Of a stretch of DNA of 6,850 nt, positions 1-6,259 are shown in pieces. The notes beneath the pieces are model-generated. The model was not told where the DNA came from. It saw only the letters and a program-made list of their open reading frames with translations, and made no database searches. Position 1 is the first letter of the stretch; every line of letters begins with the position of its first letter. The stretch is from Pseudomonadota bacterium (lineage in GTDB: Bacteria; Myxococcota_A; Polyangia; Haliangiales; Haliangiaceae): assembly GCA_023430775.1 (NCBI GenBank), contig JAEYYY010000744.1, positions 1-6,850 on the forward strand, written 5' to 3'. The translations under genes and the position numbers were made by a program.

Positions 1-75
1 ACCGAGCACCTCGCTACACAACGAGCGGATGCCGCGCTCGTCGTCGACGACCAGGATCGACTTCATCGGATTCAT
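1..75 (-). CDS. Response regulator, N-terminal fragment (runs off the left edge)
   Basis: Only the first 25 codons are inside the window. The translation is MNPMKSILVVDDERGIRSLC followed by SEVLG. A hydrophobic beta strand (SILVV) followed by the acidic pair DD and then E is the classic start of a receiver domain; the DD residues help bind the Mg2+ needed for phosphorylation of a downstream aspartate that lies outside the window. The start is ATG at 75-73; a second in-frame ATG at 66-64 is equally possible, and neither has a strong ribosome binding site. The output domain cannot be seen, so the class (NtrC-like, CheY-like or other) is unknown. It lies on the same strand as the histidine kinase at 849-2657, separated from it by an opposite-strand gene, and is a plausible cognate partner of that kinase. 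Confidence 0.85.
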   Translation of the reverse strand, partial: MNPMKSILVVDDERGIRSLCSEVLG

Positions 76-189
76 CGAATATCACACGCCGTTTCCCGGC
101 CCGACGCGGTGCCGTCGAACAATCGCCTTGCCCACCGGGCGCCGCCGGCTAATCTCCTGGAGCGCGTGAGCGCTGGTGGACGTTCTGCA

Positions 190-852
190 ATGATGCAGGA
201 CGGGATCGGAAAGGTCTGCGTTCCATGTCCACCCAGCGAGTGGGACTTCCAGATCCTCGGCATCGTCAAGTTCTTCCAGCTCGCGATGGAGAACAACCCG
301 AACATCATCGACTCGATCTTCACGCCCAGACGCTGCGTGCTGTCGTCGACAGCGATCGGCGAGTACATCCGCGAGCACCGCCGCGACTTCCTGCACAAGG
401 GTGCGTGGCACAAGTTCAAGGGCTACGCGTACAGCCAGATGAACAAGATCAAGACCAAGTCACCGACGGGAAAACGCGCGGAGCTGGTCGAGCAGCACCG
501 CTATGACGTCAAGTTCGCGTATCACGTCGTCCGGCTGCTGCTCGAGGTCGAGCAGATCCTGGTCGCACGCGACATCGATCTCGAGCGCGATCGCGAGCAG
601 CTCAAGGCGATCCGCCGCGGCGAGTGGACGCTGCCGCAGCTCGAGCAGTGGGCGCAGGACAAGGAGAAGCAGCTCGAGGAGGTCTATCACTCGAGCTCGG
701 TTGCCTACGGTCCCGACGAGCCGTTGATCCGCAGCCACCTCGTGCACTGCCTCGAGATGCACTACGGCGATCTGTCCAACGCGGTGGTGACGCCGGGTGA
801 AGCCGAGACCGTGCTGCGCGAGATCGCGGCGCTGACCGAGAAGTATCGTTAG
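190..852 (+). CDS. RlaP/YcgL-like nucleotidyltransferase family protein, apparently missing its catalytic N-terminus
   Basis: From ATG 190 the product is 220 residues. The segment with NNPNIIDSIFTP (about 35-46), then KGAWHKFKGYAYSQMNKI (70-87), then YDVKFAYHVVRLL (105-117) and IRRGEW (141-146) resembles, from memory, the C-terminal part of the COG3541/PF10127 'RNA repair pathway' nucleotidyltransferases. Full-length members begin with a palm segment carrying a GS...G...DxD motif; nothing like it occurs here or in any frame of 76-189. The product is therefore either a 5'-truncated remnant or a non-catalytic stand-alone domain. ATG 190 was chosen because GGTGGA (175-180) sits 9 bases upstream; in-frame GTGs at 109 and 166 are alternatives. 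Codons 7-14 use A/T third bases often (gga, gtt, cca, tgt, cca), whereas those from 232 on are nearly all G/C-ending. It runs opposite to its neighbours, and its stop overlaps the kinase stop by 2 bases. Family assignment fairly confident, function not. Confidence 0.7.
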   Translation: MMQDGIGKVCVPCPPSEWDFQILGIVKFFQLAMENNPNIIDSIFTPRRCVLSSTAIGEYIREHRRDFLHKGAWHKFKGYAYSQMNKIKTKSPTGKRAELVEQHRYDVKFAYHVVRLLLEVEQILVARDIDLERDREQLKAIRRGEWTLPQLEQWAQDKEKQLEEVYHSSSVAYGPDEPLIRSHLVHCLEMHYGDLSNAVVTPGEAETVLREIAALTEKYR

Positions 853-2657
853 GTCGCGTTCGGGATCACGACGCGGAACTCGGCGCCGCGACCGTCGGGG
901 CCTTCGCCGACCTCGATCGAGCCACCGGCGGTCGCGATCAGGTGCTTGCAGACGGCGAGGCCGAGGCCGGTGCCCTGGCCCGCGGCCTTGGTGGTGAAGA
1001 ACGGATCGAACACCTTCGGGCGATCCTTCTCGGGGATGCCGGGGCCGTCGTCGGCGACGGTGATCAGCGTGGCGATGCCACCGGGCGCCGACTTGACGCC
1101 GATCGTGATCCGGCCGCCGGTGGTGGTCGCACCTTCGGCGGTCTTGGCATCGGTCATCGCCTGCGCCGCGTTCTGCACCAGGTTGACGAGCACCTGCTGG
1201 AGCGAGTGCGCCTCGATCGTCACCGGCGTGGTCGACGCGATCTCGCTGGTCAGCGTCGCCTTCGCCTTCTTGAGCTGCGGGCCGAGCAGCGCGCCGACGT
1301 GGCGAACGACGGCGGCGGGCTCGCAGGTGAACTCGTGGGCCTTGATGCCGACGGCGGGCGTGTGGGATCGCTCGCTCGCCCGCGGCGTCCGCGCGTACTC
1401 GAGCAGGCCACCGACGATGCCCTTCATGCGCTCGGCCTCGTCGGCGATCATCTCGAGCGCCGCGACGTCGGGATGGTCCTTCGGCTTGTCCTCCTGCAGC
1501 AGCTTCGCGTAGCCGAGCACGGTGGTCAGCGGGTTGTTGATCTCGTGCGCGACCTGCGCCGACATCACGCCGACCGACGCCAGGCGATCGCCGCGCGCGA
1601 GCGCTTGCTGCAGCTCGGTGCGCTCGTTGATCCGCTTCGCCATCTCCTCGATGCGCTGGCCGAGTACGCCGATCTCGCCGGGGCCGGAGATCTTCGGCGC
1701 ATCGGCGACGCTGCCGGCCGCGATCGCATCGGCGCGCTGGGCGAGCGCGGCGAGCGGGCGGGTCAGCCGGGTGGCGAAGAACACGCCGAGCAGCAGGGCG
1801 ATCGCGAGCGCGACGCCACCGATCACCAGCGTGTCGCGCGTGGTCTGGCGCGCCAGCGCATAGGCCTCGCGCTCCGGTTGCTGGTGGAGGATCGCCCAGC
1901 GCACGCCGCGCAGCGACTGATAGCTCGACAGGTTGCGATACGCGCTGACCCAGCCGTTCGCGGACAGCGTGCCCTCGACACTCGACGCCAGCGCGCGATC
2001 GACCGCCGGATCGGTCCCGGCGAGCGAGGCGGTGCCGAGCCCCGGCGTCGACGCGGCGACCGGGACGCCGGCGCCATCGACGACGACCACGCGCGCGCCT
2101 TCACCGAGCCGGGCTGCCGCGATGATGTCGCGGACGAACTCGAGATCGAGCGACGCGACGAACACGCCCATCAGCTCGCCGGTGCGACCGCGCGCCTGGA
2201 CCACGAGGTTGACGATCGTCTTGCCACCGATGTGCTGCGCATCGCCGATGTAGCCACCGAAGCTGTGGGAGCCGACGTCGACCCCGGCGGGCACCGGATC
2301 GCCGTGGCGCAGTTGCCCGTCGACATCGAGGATCGACAGCGACGACACGATCGGGACGTCGCGGCGCAGCCGGCGCGCGAGCAGCTGCGTCTTGCGTTGA
2401 TCATCGGGATCGTCGGCCCAGGTCGCCGCCGCCAGCTCGACGGTGCGGCGCGCGTCCTGGAGCGTGCCGTCGAGGGCGGCGCCGAGCGCGCGGATGTGGG
2501 CGAGCGCGCCGCGATTGACCTCGCGCTCGACATCGCCGCGCGCGCGGACGATCGCGAGCACGCCGACGATCACCGTCGGCACGATCGCCGCGAGCACGAT
2601 CACCAGCAGCACGCGCCAGCGCAGCGTCGGTGCGTTTCGCCTGGTCTCGTCGGTCAC
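849..2657 (-). CDS. Membrane sensor histidine kinase (Cache-like sensor, HAMP, HisKA, HATPase)
   Basis: The 602-residue product autophosphorylates on histidine and passes phosphate to a response regulator. A short cytoplasmic N-terminus is followed by transmembrane helix 1 (about 14-36), a roughly 240-residue periplasmic sensor resembling a double Cache domain (about 40-272, with ILDVDGQL and VVVDGAGVPV strands), transmembrane helix 2 (about 276-296) and a HAMP linker (about 297-345). The dimerisation domain carries H371 in HEINNP. The ATPase domain shows an N-box (NLVQNAAQA, 492-500), G1 box DDGPGIP (536-542), F-box FDPFFTTK (550-557) and G2 box GTGLGL (562-567), so all catalytic motifs are intact; the overall type is NtrB/ZraS-like. 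The start is GTG 2657-2655, overlapping the stop of the upstream binding-protein gene as GTGA, with GAGG (2670-2667) 9 bases before it; translational coupling is likely. The frame stays open further upstream to 3101, but that part is antisense-frame noise inside the binding-protein gene. A kinase responding to a ligand presented by the binding protein is the favoured inference. Confidence 0.93.
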   Translation of the reverse strand: MTDETRRNAPTLRWRVLLVIVLAAIVPTVIVGVLAIVRARGDVEREVNRGALAHIRALGAALDGTLQDARRTVELAAATWADDPDDQRKTQLLARRLRRDVPIVSSLSILDVDGQLRHGDPVPAGVDVGSHSFGGYIGDAQHIGGKTIVNLVVQARGRTGELMGVFVASLDLEFVRDIIAAARLGEGARVVVVDGAGVPVAASTPGLGTASLAGTDPAVDRALASSVEGTLSANGWVSAYRNLSSYQSLRGVRWAILHQQPEREAYALARQTTRDTLVIGGVALAIALLLGVFFATRLTRPLAALAQRADAIAAGSVADAPKISGPGEIGVLGQRIEEMAKRINERTELQQALARGDRLASVGVMSAQVAHEINNPLTTVLGYAKLLQEDKPKDHPDVAALEMIADEAERMKGIVGGLLEYARTPRASERSHTPAVGIKAHEFTCEPAAVVRHVGALLGPQLKKAKATLTSEIASTTPVTIEAHSLQQVLVNLVQNAAQAMTDAKTAEGATTTGGRITIGVKSAPGGIATLITVADDGPGIPEKDRPKVFDPFFTTKAAGQGTGLGLAVCKHLIATAGGSIEVGEGPDGRGAEFRVVIPNAT

Positions 2658-3754
2658 TTGGCCTTGCCTCGCAACCGCTGCCAGCCGCGGCGGACACCGG
2701 CGATCGCCTCGTCGGGCGTGGCATCGTGCGCGATCACCGCGGCGAGCGCGGGGTTGAGATCGTCGAACAGCAGCGGCGTTCTCGGATCGCGGCGCAGTGG
2801 CTCGGCGGTCGCCAGCGCGGCGTAGAGGTCGCGCGCGATCTGCGGCCCCAGCGCGAGCGCGGACTTCGTCGTCGGCACGGTGCCGAAGGTGTCGGCGAAC
2901 TTCGCGAGCACCGCGGTACCGGTCAGCTCGGACGCGAGCCGCCAGCCCTCGGCGGGGCGCTTCGCGCACTTCGGCACCACCAGCAGCTGACCGCCGCGCG
3001 GTGCGTGCGCCAGCGCCGACACCGCGAGCCGCTCGCGATCGCGCAGCGCTCCGAGCGCCCACGGCCCGGTCACCCAGTAGACGAGCTCGCCGGCGTTCCA
3101 CCGGCGCAGCTCGTCGGGAGTCTCGCTGCCGGCAGGCGGCGGTGGCGCCGCGACATCACCGAACAGCGCGGCGAACTTCGCGGTCGCCTTGACCGCGCCG
3201 TCGCTCTCGATGCCGGTGTCCTCGATCGCCAGCTCGATGCCCTCGGCCCGCAGCCACGGCACCAGCCAGTAGCCATCGACGCGCAGCCCGAGCGGATAGC
3301 CGTTGCCCTTCGCCGCCCGCGCCACGGCCACCAGCTCGTCGATCGACGTTCCGGCCGGCGCCGGCCGCGCGCGATCGCGCACCACGACCAGGCCGTCGAT
3401 CGCCTGCGGCACGGCGATCGTCACGCCGGCGAGCTCCGCCGCCTCGGGCGTCCAGTCGCGACCGGCGAGCTCCGCGGGCACGGGCACCAGCTCGGCGCGC
3501 AGCGCGGGCAGCCAGGTCGCATCGATCCGGATCAGATCCGGGCAGCTGGTGCCAGCGCGCAGGATCTCGCCGATCACCTGCTGGCCGCGCGCGAACGGCA
3601 CGATCGAGGACTCGACGCGGATCCCCTTGTCGGCGACCGTGGCGTTGAACAGCTCGGTCTCCTCCGCATTGAACGTGTGGAGGAACCGGATCGGCGGCGC
3701 GCTGGCAGTCTCGCCACCGCAGGCAGCGAGGACGAGCAGGGCGTAGATCCGCAC
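2654..3754 (-). CDS. Extracytoplasmic solute-binding lipoprotein (MalE/sugar-type, family 1)
   Basis: The 366-residue product has a very short signal peptide ending in a lipobox LAAC (residues 9-12), so Cys12 is the likely lipidated residue and the mature protein should be membrane-anchored outside the cytoplasm. Sequence typical of MalE/UgpB-like binding proteins follows: IRFLHTFNAEE (22-32), PDLIRIDATWLP (72-83), a hinge-region IDGLVVVRD (119-127), GYWLVPWL (161-168), VTGPWALGAL (228-237), TFGTVPTTKSAL (289-300) and a C-terminal LNPALAAVIAHDATPDEAI (333-351). Length is slightly below the roughly 390-430 usual for the family, with no obvious internal loss. GTG 3754-3752 is the only usable start, since an in-frame stop lies at 3766-3764; AGAG is 7 bases upstream. 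No ABC permease or ATPase gene is adjacent; instead the stop overlaps the start of a histidine kinase. A sensory co-receptor role is inferred, and a transporter using permeases encoded elsewhere is the alternative. Ligand unknown. Confidence 0.88.
   Translation of the reverse strand: MRIYALLVLAACGGETASAPPIRFLHTFNAEETELFNATVADKGIRVESSIVPFARGQQVIGEILRAGTSCPDLIRIDATWLPALRAELVPVPAELAGRDWTPEAAELAGVTIAVPQAIDGLVVVRDRARPAPAGTSIDELVAVARAAKGNGYPLGLRVDGYWLVPWLRAEGIELAIEDTGIESDGAVKATAKFAALFGDVAAPPPPAGSETPDELRRWNAGELVYWVTGPWALGALRDRERLAVSALAHAPRGGQLLVVPKCAKRPAEGWRLASELTGTAVLAKFADTFGTVPTTKSALALGPQIARDLYAALATAEPLRRDPRTPLLFDDLNPALAAVIAHDATPDEAIAGVRRGWQRLRGKAK
2667..2670 (-). promoter_or_regulatory. Ribosome binding site of the histidine kinase, inside the binding-protein gene
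   Basis: GAGG on the minus strand lies 9 bases before the GTG at 2657-2655. It falls in the last codons of the solute-binding protein gene and supports this GTG as the kinase start and coupled translation of the two genes. Confidence 0.55.
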
Positions 3755-3795
3755 ACGCGGACTCTAATGGAATGGCCGCGTGGTATCACCGCTTC
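3748..3795. promoter_or_regulatory. Divergent intergenic region with a small inverted repeat and a -10-like element
   Basis: This short interval must hold the promoters for both the leftward binding-protein/kinase pair and the rightward yicC, unless yicC is read from elsewhere. A perfect inverted repeat TCCGC-ACAC-GCGGA spans 3748-3761 and covers the GTG start of the binding protein. TCTAAT at 3763-3768 matches five of six bases of a TATAAT -10 box in the yicC direction, but no convincing -35 is present 16-18 bases upstream. Function is tentative. Confidence 0.25.
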
Positions 3796-4662
3796 GTGCG
3801 CAGCATGACGGGCTTCGGTCGCGGCGTCGCCACGCAGGGCGGCACCCGCGCGACGATCGACGCGCGCTCGGTCAACCACCGCTTCCTCGATCTCAAGCTG
3901 CGCGGCGCCGGCTCGCCGGCGATCGAGGACATGGTGTCGACCCGGACCCGCGCCGCGCTCGAGCGCGGTGCCGTGATGATCTCGATCACCATCGAGCGGC
4001 CGCGCGAAGGGACCGGCCGCACCACGATCGATCGCGATGCCGCGAAGGCCGCGCACGACGAGCTGGCCGCGGTCGCCGCGCACCTCGGCTTGCCCGGTCC
4101 GGACCTCGCGCTCGTCCTCACCCAGCCGGGCGTGACGACCTCCGACGAGCGTGACGACGACGCCGCGATGCCGGCCGTCGCGGCGGCGCTCGATGCCGCG
4201 CTCGCGCAGCTGACGCAGATGCGGACCACCGAGGGTGCCGCGCTCGCCACCGAGCTGACCGGGCGGATCGCCGAGCTCGATCGGTCGCGCGCCACCATCG
4301 CGGCGCTCGCCGCCGGTGTGCCGGCCGCCGCGGCGAAGCGGATCCGGGACCGGCTCGAGCGTCTGGTCGAAGATCCGGCCGTGCTCGATCCCGCGCGCCT
4401 CGCACAGGAGGTCGCGATCCTGGCCGACCGCGCGGATATCACCGAGGAGCTGGTTCGCCTCGCCTCGCACCTGACCCAGGCGCGCGCGTTGATCGCGTCC
4501 ACAGATGCCGTCGGGCGCCGCCTCGATTTTCTGGTCCAGGAGATCGGGCGCGAGCTCAACACGATCGGCAGCAAGTCGACGCTCGCGGAGATCACGTCGG
4601 CGATCGTCGAATCGAAGGCGCAGCTCGAGAAAATTCGCGAGCAGGTCCAGAACGTCGAGTAG
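3796..4662 (+). CDS. yicC: YicC family protein, probable endoribonuclease
   Basis: The product is 288 residues, close to the 287 of Escherichia coli YicC. It opens with the family signature RSMTGFGRG (2-10), followed by DARSVNHRFLDLKLR (22-36), an ERGAVMISITIER stretch (56-68), MRTTEGAAL (142-150), and the conserved C-terminal DUF1732 region with RLAQEVAILADRADITEELV (201-220), LDFLVQEIGRELNTIGSKS (243-261) and a final EKIREQVQNVE. Family members in E. coli and Bacillus (YloC) have been reported to act as endoribonucleases in RNA turnover. GTG 3796 is chosen because family members begin just before RSMTGFG; an in-frame ATG at 3772 would add eight residues (MAAWYHRF) not typical of the family, and neither start has a clear ribosome binding site. 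gmk follows after 21 bases, as is common for this pair. Confidence 0.93.
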   Translation: MRSMTGFGRGVATQGGTRATIDARSVNHRFLDLKLRGAGSPAIEDMVSTRTRAALERGAVMISITIERPREGTGRTTIDRDAAKAAHDELAAVAAHLGLPGPDLALVLTQPGVTTSDERDDDAAMPAVAAALDAALAQLTQMRTTEGAALATELTGRIAELDRSRATIAALAAGVPAAAAKRIRDRLERLVEDPAVLDPARLAQEVAILADRADITEELVRLASHLTQARALIASTDAVGRRLDFLVQEIGRELNTIGSKSTLAEITSAIVESKAQLEKIREQVQNVE

Positions 4663-4671
4663 CGGCACCTG

Positions 4672-4677
4672 TATATT
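4672..4677 (+). promoter_or_regulatory. Possible -10 box just upstream of gmk
   Basis: TATATT stands out as an AT-rich hexamer in a GC-rich gap and matches five of six bases of TATAAT. Six bases separate it from the GTG of gmk at 4684, so a transcript from it would begin at or next to the start codon. No good -35 is visible at 16-18 bases. It could instead be chance within a yicC-gmk operon. Confidence 0.3.
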
Positions 4678-4683
4678 GAGCGG

Positions 4684-5382
4684 GTGCGTGACCGCGGAGT
4701 TCTCGTCATCGTGTCGTCGCCTTCGGGCGCCGGCAAGACGACCCTGACGCGCCGCCTGCTCGCGGAGCTCGGAAGCAAGCCGGGGGCACCCGGTGGGCTC
4801 GAGTTCTCGGTCTCGTACACCACGCGGCCGATCCGGCCGGGCGAGGTCGATGGCCGCGACTACCACTTCGTGTCTCCCGAGAAGTTCGAGGAGATGGTGC
4901 GCGCCGGCGAGTTCGCGGAGCACGCGTTCGTGTTTCAGAACCGCTACGGCACCGCCCAGGCGCCGATCGAGGCGGCGCTGGCCCGCGGCAACGACGTGAT
5001 CTTCGATGTCGACTGGCAGGGCGGAGCGGCGCTGTCGGCTCGCTGGCCGGACGACGCGCTCAAGATCTTCATCCTGCCGCCGGATCTGACCACCCTCGAG
5101 TCACGCCTGCGATCCCGGGCGACCGACGCTCCGGATGTGGTGGCCCGCCGGCTCGGCAAGGCGCGCGAGGAGCTGGAGCATTTCGGGGAGTATCAGCACC
5201 TGATCGTCAACGACGAGGTGGAGCGGGCCTACCAGGTGCTCCGTGCGATCTACCTGACCCGCCGGTACGGCACGGCAGATCGCCCCGACCTCGGATTTTC
5301 GCTGTCCAGGCTCGCCGAGGTCGTCGCCGCGAACCGGGCCTCTGGTGCAGAAGCGCACGCTCGCAAGCTCGTGAGCAGCTGA
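4684..5382 (+). CDS. gmk: Guanylate kinase
   Basis: Guanylate kinase converts GMP and ATP to GDP and ADP in the cytoplasm, supplying GTP and the precursors of (p)ppGpp. The 232-residue product has the P-loop SPSGAGKTT (12-20), the GMP-binding stretch SVSYTTRPIRPGEVDGRDY (42-60), E79 and YGT (88-90), the strand-plus-loop DVDWQG (108-113), LPPDLTTLESRL (131-142) and a lid-region arginine series, then HLIVND (172-177). The fit to E. coli Gmk is continuous. A tail of roughly 30 residues after RAIYLTRR, with no recognised motif, makes it longer than the 207-residue E. coli enzyme. The start is GTG 4684, matching the family's usual N-terminus a few residues before the first beta strand; there is no strong ribosome binding site. 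It lies 21 bases after yicC and is followed by a 108-base gap before the lipoprotein gene. Confidence 0.96.
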   Translation: MRDRGVLVIVSSPSGAGKTTLTRRLLAELGSKPGAPGGLEFSVSYTTRPIRPGEVDGRDYHFVSPEKFEEMVRAGEFAEHAFVFQNRYGTAQAPIEAALARGNDVIFDVDWQGGAALSARWPDDALKIFILPPDLTTLESRLRSRATDAPDVVARRLGKAREELEHFGEYQHLIVNDEVERAYQVLRAIYLTRRYGTADRPDLGFSLSRLAEVVAANRASGAEAHARKLVSS

Positions 5383-5398
5383 GGTGTAGCTTTCTCGC

Positions 5399-5439
5399 CT
5401 GCGACGATCTGCGACGCCGTTCGCTGCCCCGTTCGCTGC
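5399..5439. repeat. Short direct repeats in the gmk-lipoprotein gap
   Basis: CTGCGACG occurs at 5399-5406 and 5409-5416, with a 10-base period. CCGTTCGCTGC occurs at 5417-5427 and 5429-5439, with a 12-base period. The two pairs are contiguous within a non-coding gap of 108 bases (5383-5490). They may be slippage products or a protein-binding site; no function is evident. Confidence 0.5.
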
Positions 5440-5490
5440 GCCACCGTCGAGACCATTGACGCTGATCGCGCCTTGGTTCACGCTCTTGTT

Positions 5491-6204
5491 ATGCGGGGCT
5501 TTCGTGTCCTCATGGTCGCGGTTGTAGCTGTCGGGGTCGCCGGATGTGGTCGCACGTTCAAGGGGGAGGCGGTCCAGCCGAATCCACTCGCGCATCCCAC
5601 CGAGACGCTGCGCGAGTCGGAGAAGATCACGATCGTCACCGGCGACATGGAGCTCGCCGCGCCGGCATCGGCGAACGAGGACTACCAGTCGATGCAGGGT
5701 GGCGCGGAGACGCAGCGCGCCCGCGTCGCCCATCCGAACAAGTACCCGCTGATCAACCAGGCGAGCTTCACGATCGTGTCGCGCGATCGGCTGCGGTTCC
5801 ACGTCCAGATCGATCACAAGTGGCAGGAGTGGGCCGACCTCAACACGTGGGACGTCTACCTCGAGGACGACACCGGCCGGCGCTGGGTGCCGGAGTCCGT
5901 CGATCACGCGCGCACCAAGATCATGACCACGATGTGGGATCGCGAGCAGCGCACGGCGATCTGTAGCAACGCCGGCCGCGATGCCACCGGCAACTGCTTC
6001 AACACCATCGGTTACGCCGACGATGGCTGGCGCCGCCGCCAGACGCTCGGCTCGCTCTCGGTGTTCCGCGGCAAGGCCGACTTCGTATTCTACCAGCGCG
6101 ACCTGTTCCACCCGGGCGTTCGCGAGCTCAAGCTGGTGGTCAGCCGGCCGGGGAACGCGTTTGCGTTCACGTGGAAATTCCACGACACCGTCGCCAGCGA
6201 GTGA
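5491..6204 (+). CDS. Hypothetical lipoprotein, family not recognised
   Basis: From ATG 5491 the product is 237 residues. A basic N-terminus (MRGFR) and a hydrophobic stretch (VLMVAVVAVGV) end in the lipobox VAGC with Cys19, indicating export and lipid anchoring in the envelope; the residues after the cysteine (GRTF) give no inner-membrane retention Asp at +2. The mature part has a loose polar linker to about residue 85, then alternating hydrophobic strands (for example SFTIVSRDRLRFHVQID 92-108 and ADFVFYQRDLFHPGVRELKL 196-215) that suggest a beta-sandwich. Cys158 and Cys169 are 11 residues apart and could form a disulphide. An in-frame TTG at 5473 would add six residues ahead of the signal and is less likely. 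It sits between gmk and rel, where rpoZ is often found, with 55 bases before rel. No function can be assigned. Confidence 0.82.
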   Translation: MRGFRVLMVAVVAVGVAGCGRTFKGEAVQPNPLAHPTETLRESEKITIVTGDMELAAPASANEDYQSMQGGAETQRARVAHPNKYPLINQASFTIVSRDRLRFHVQIDHKWQEWADLNTWDVYLEDDTGRRWVPESVDHARTKIMTTMWDREQRTAICSNAGRDATGNCFNTIGYADDGWRRRQTLGSLSVFRGKADFVFYQRDLFHPGVRELKLVVSRPGNAFAFTWKFHDTVASE

Positions 6205-6259
6205 GCTACCGGCGGCCTGTCGGGGTGGTATCCTCGATATCTTCTAGGTCCGCCCTGCA

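Noticed and set aside
72..419. Minus-strand open frames of about 110 codons between the regulator and the nucleotidyltransferase-like gene
   Set aside because: They are antisense to the conserved blocks of the plus-strand gene and overlap the regulator start; no motif.
942..2825. Long plus-strand open frame of about 627 codons
   Set aside because: It is antisense to the histidine kinase, whose full set of kinase motifs is unambiguous. The translation is Arg/Asp/Gly-rich low-complexity sequence, as expected of an antisense frame in high-GC DNA.
2658..3101. N-terminal extension of the kinase frame up to 3101
   Set aside because: The extra 148 codons lie inside the binding-protein gene in another frame and are Arg/Ala-rich. 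The GTG at 2657 with a ribosome binding site gives a normal kinase N-terminus.
3349..3375. GC palindromes such as GCCGGCGCCGGC
   Set aside because: Within the binding-protein coding sequence; expected by chance at this GC content.
2630..3808. Plus-strand open frame of about 392 codons over the binding-protein gene
   Set aside because: Antisense shadow of the solute-binding protein; it has no recognisable motif and a biased R/H/D composition.
3574..4923. Minus-strand open frame of about 449 codons over yicC and gmk
   Set aside because: Antisense to two well-conserved genes and crosses several gene boundaries; no domain seen.
5378..5396. Possible terminator after gmk (AGCT...AGCT followed by TTTCT)
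   Set aside because: The stem is only four bases and the T-run is interrupted, so it is too weak to call.
5101..6183. Minus-strand open frame of about 360 codons over gmk and the lipoprotein
   Set aside because: Antisense to gmk and to a lipoprotein gene with a clean signal peptide; composition is shadow-like.
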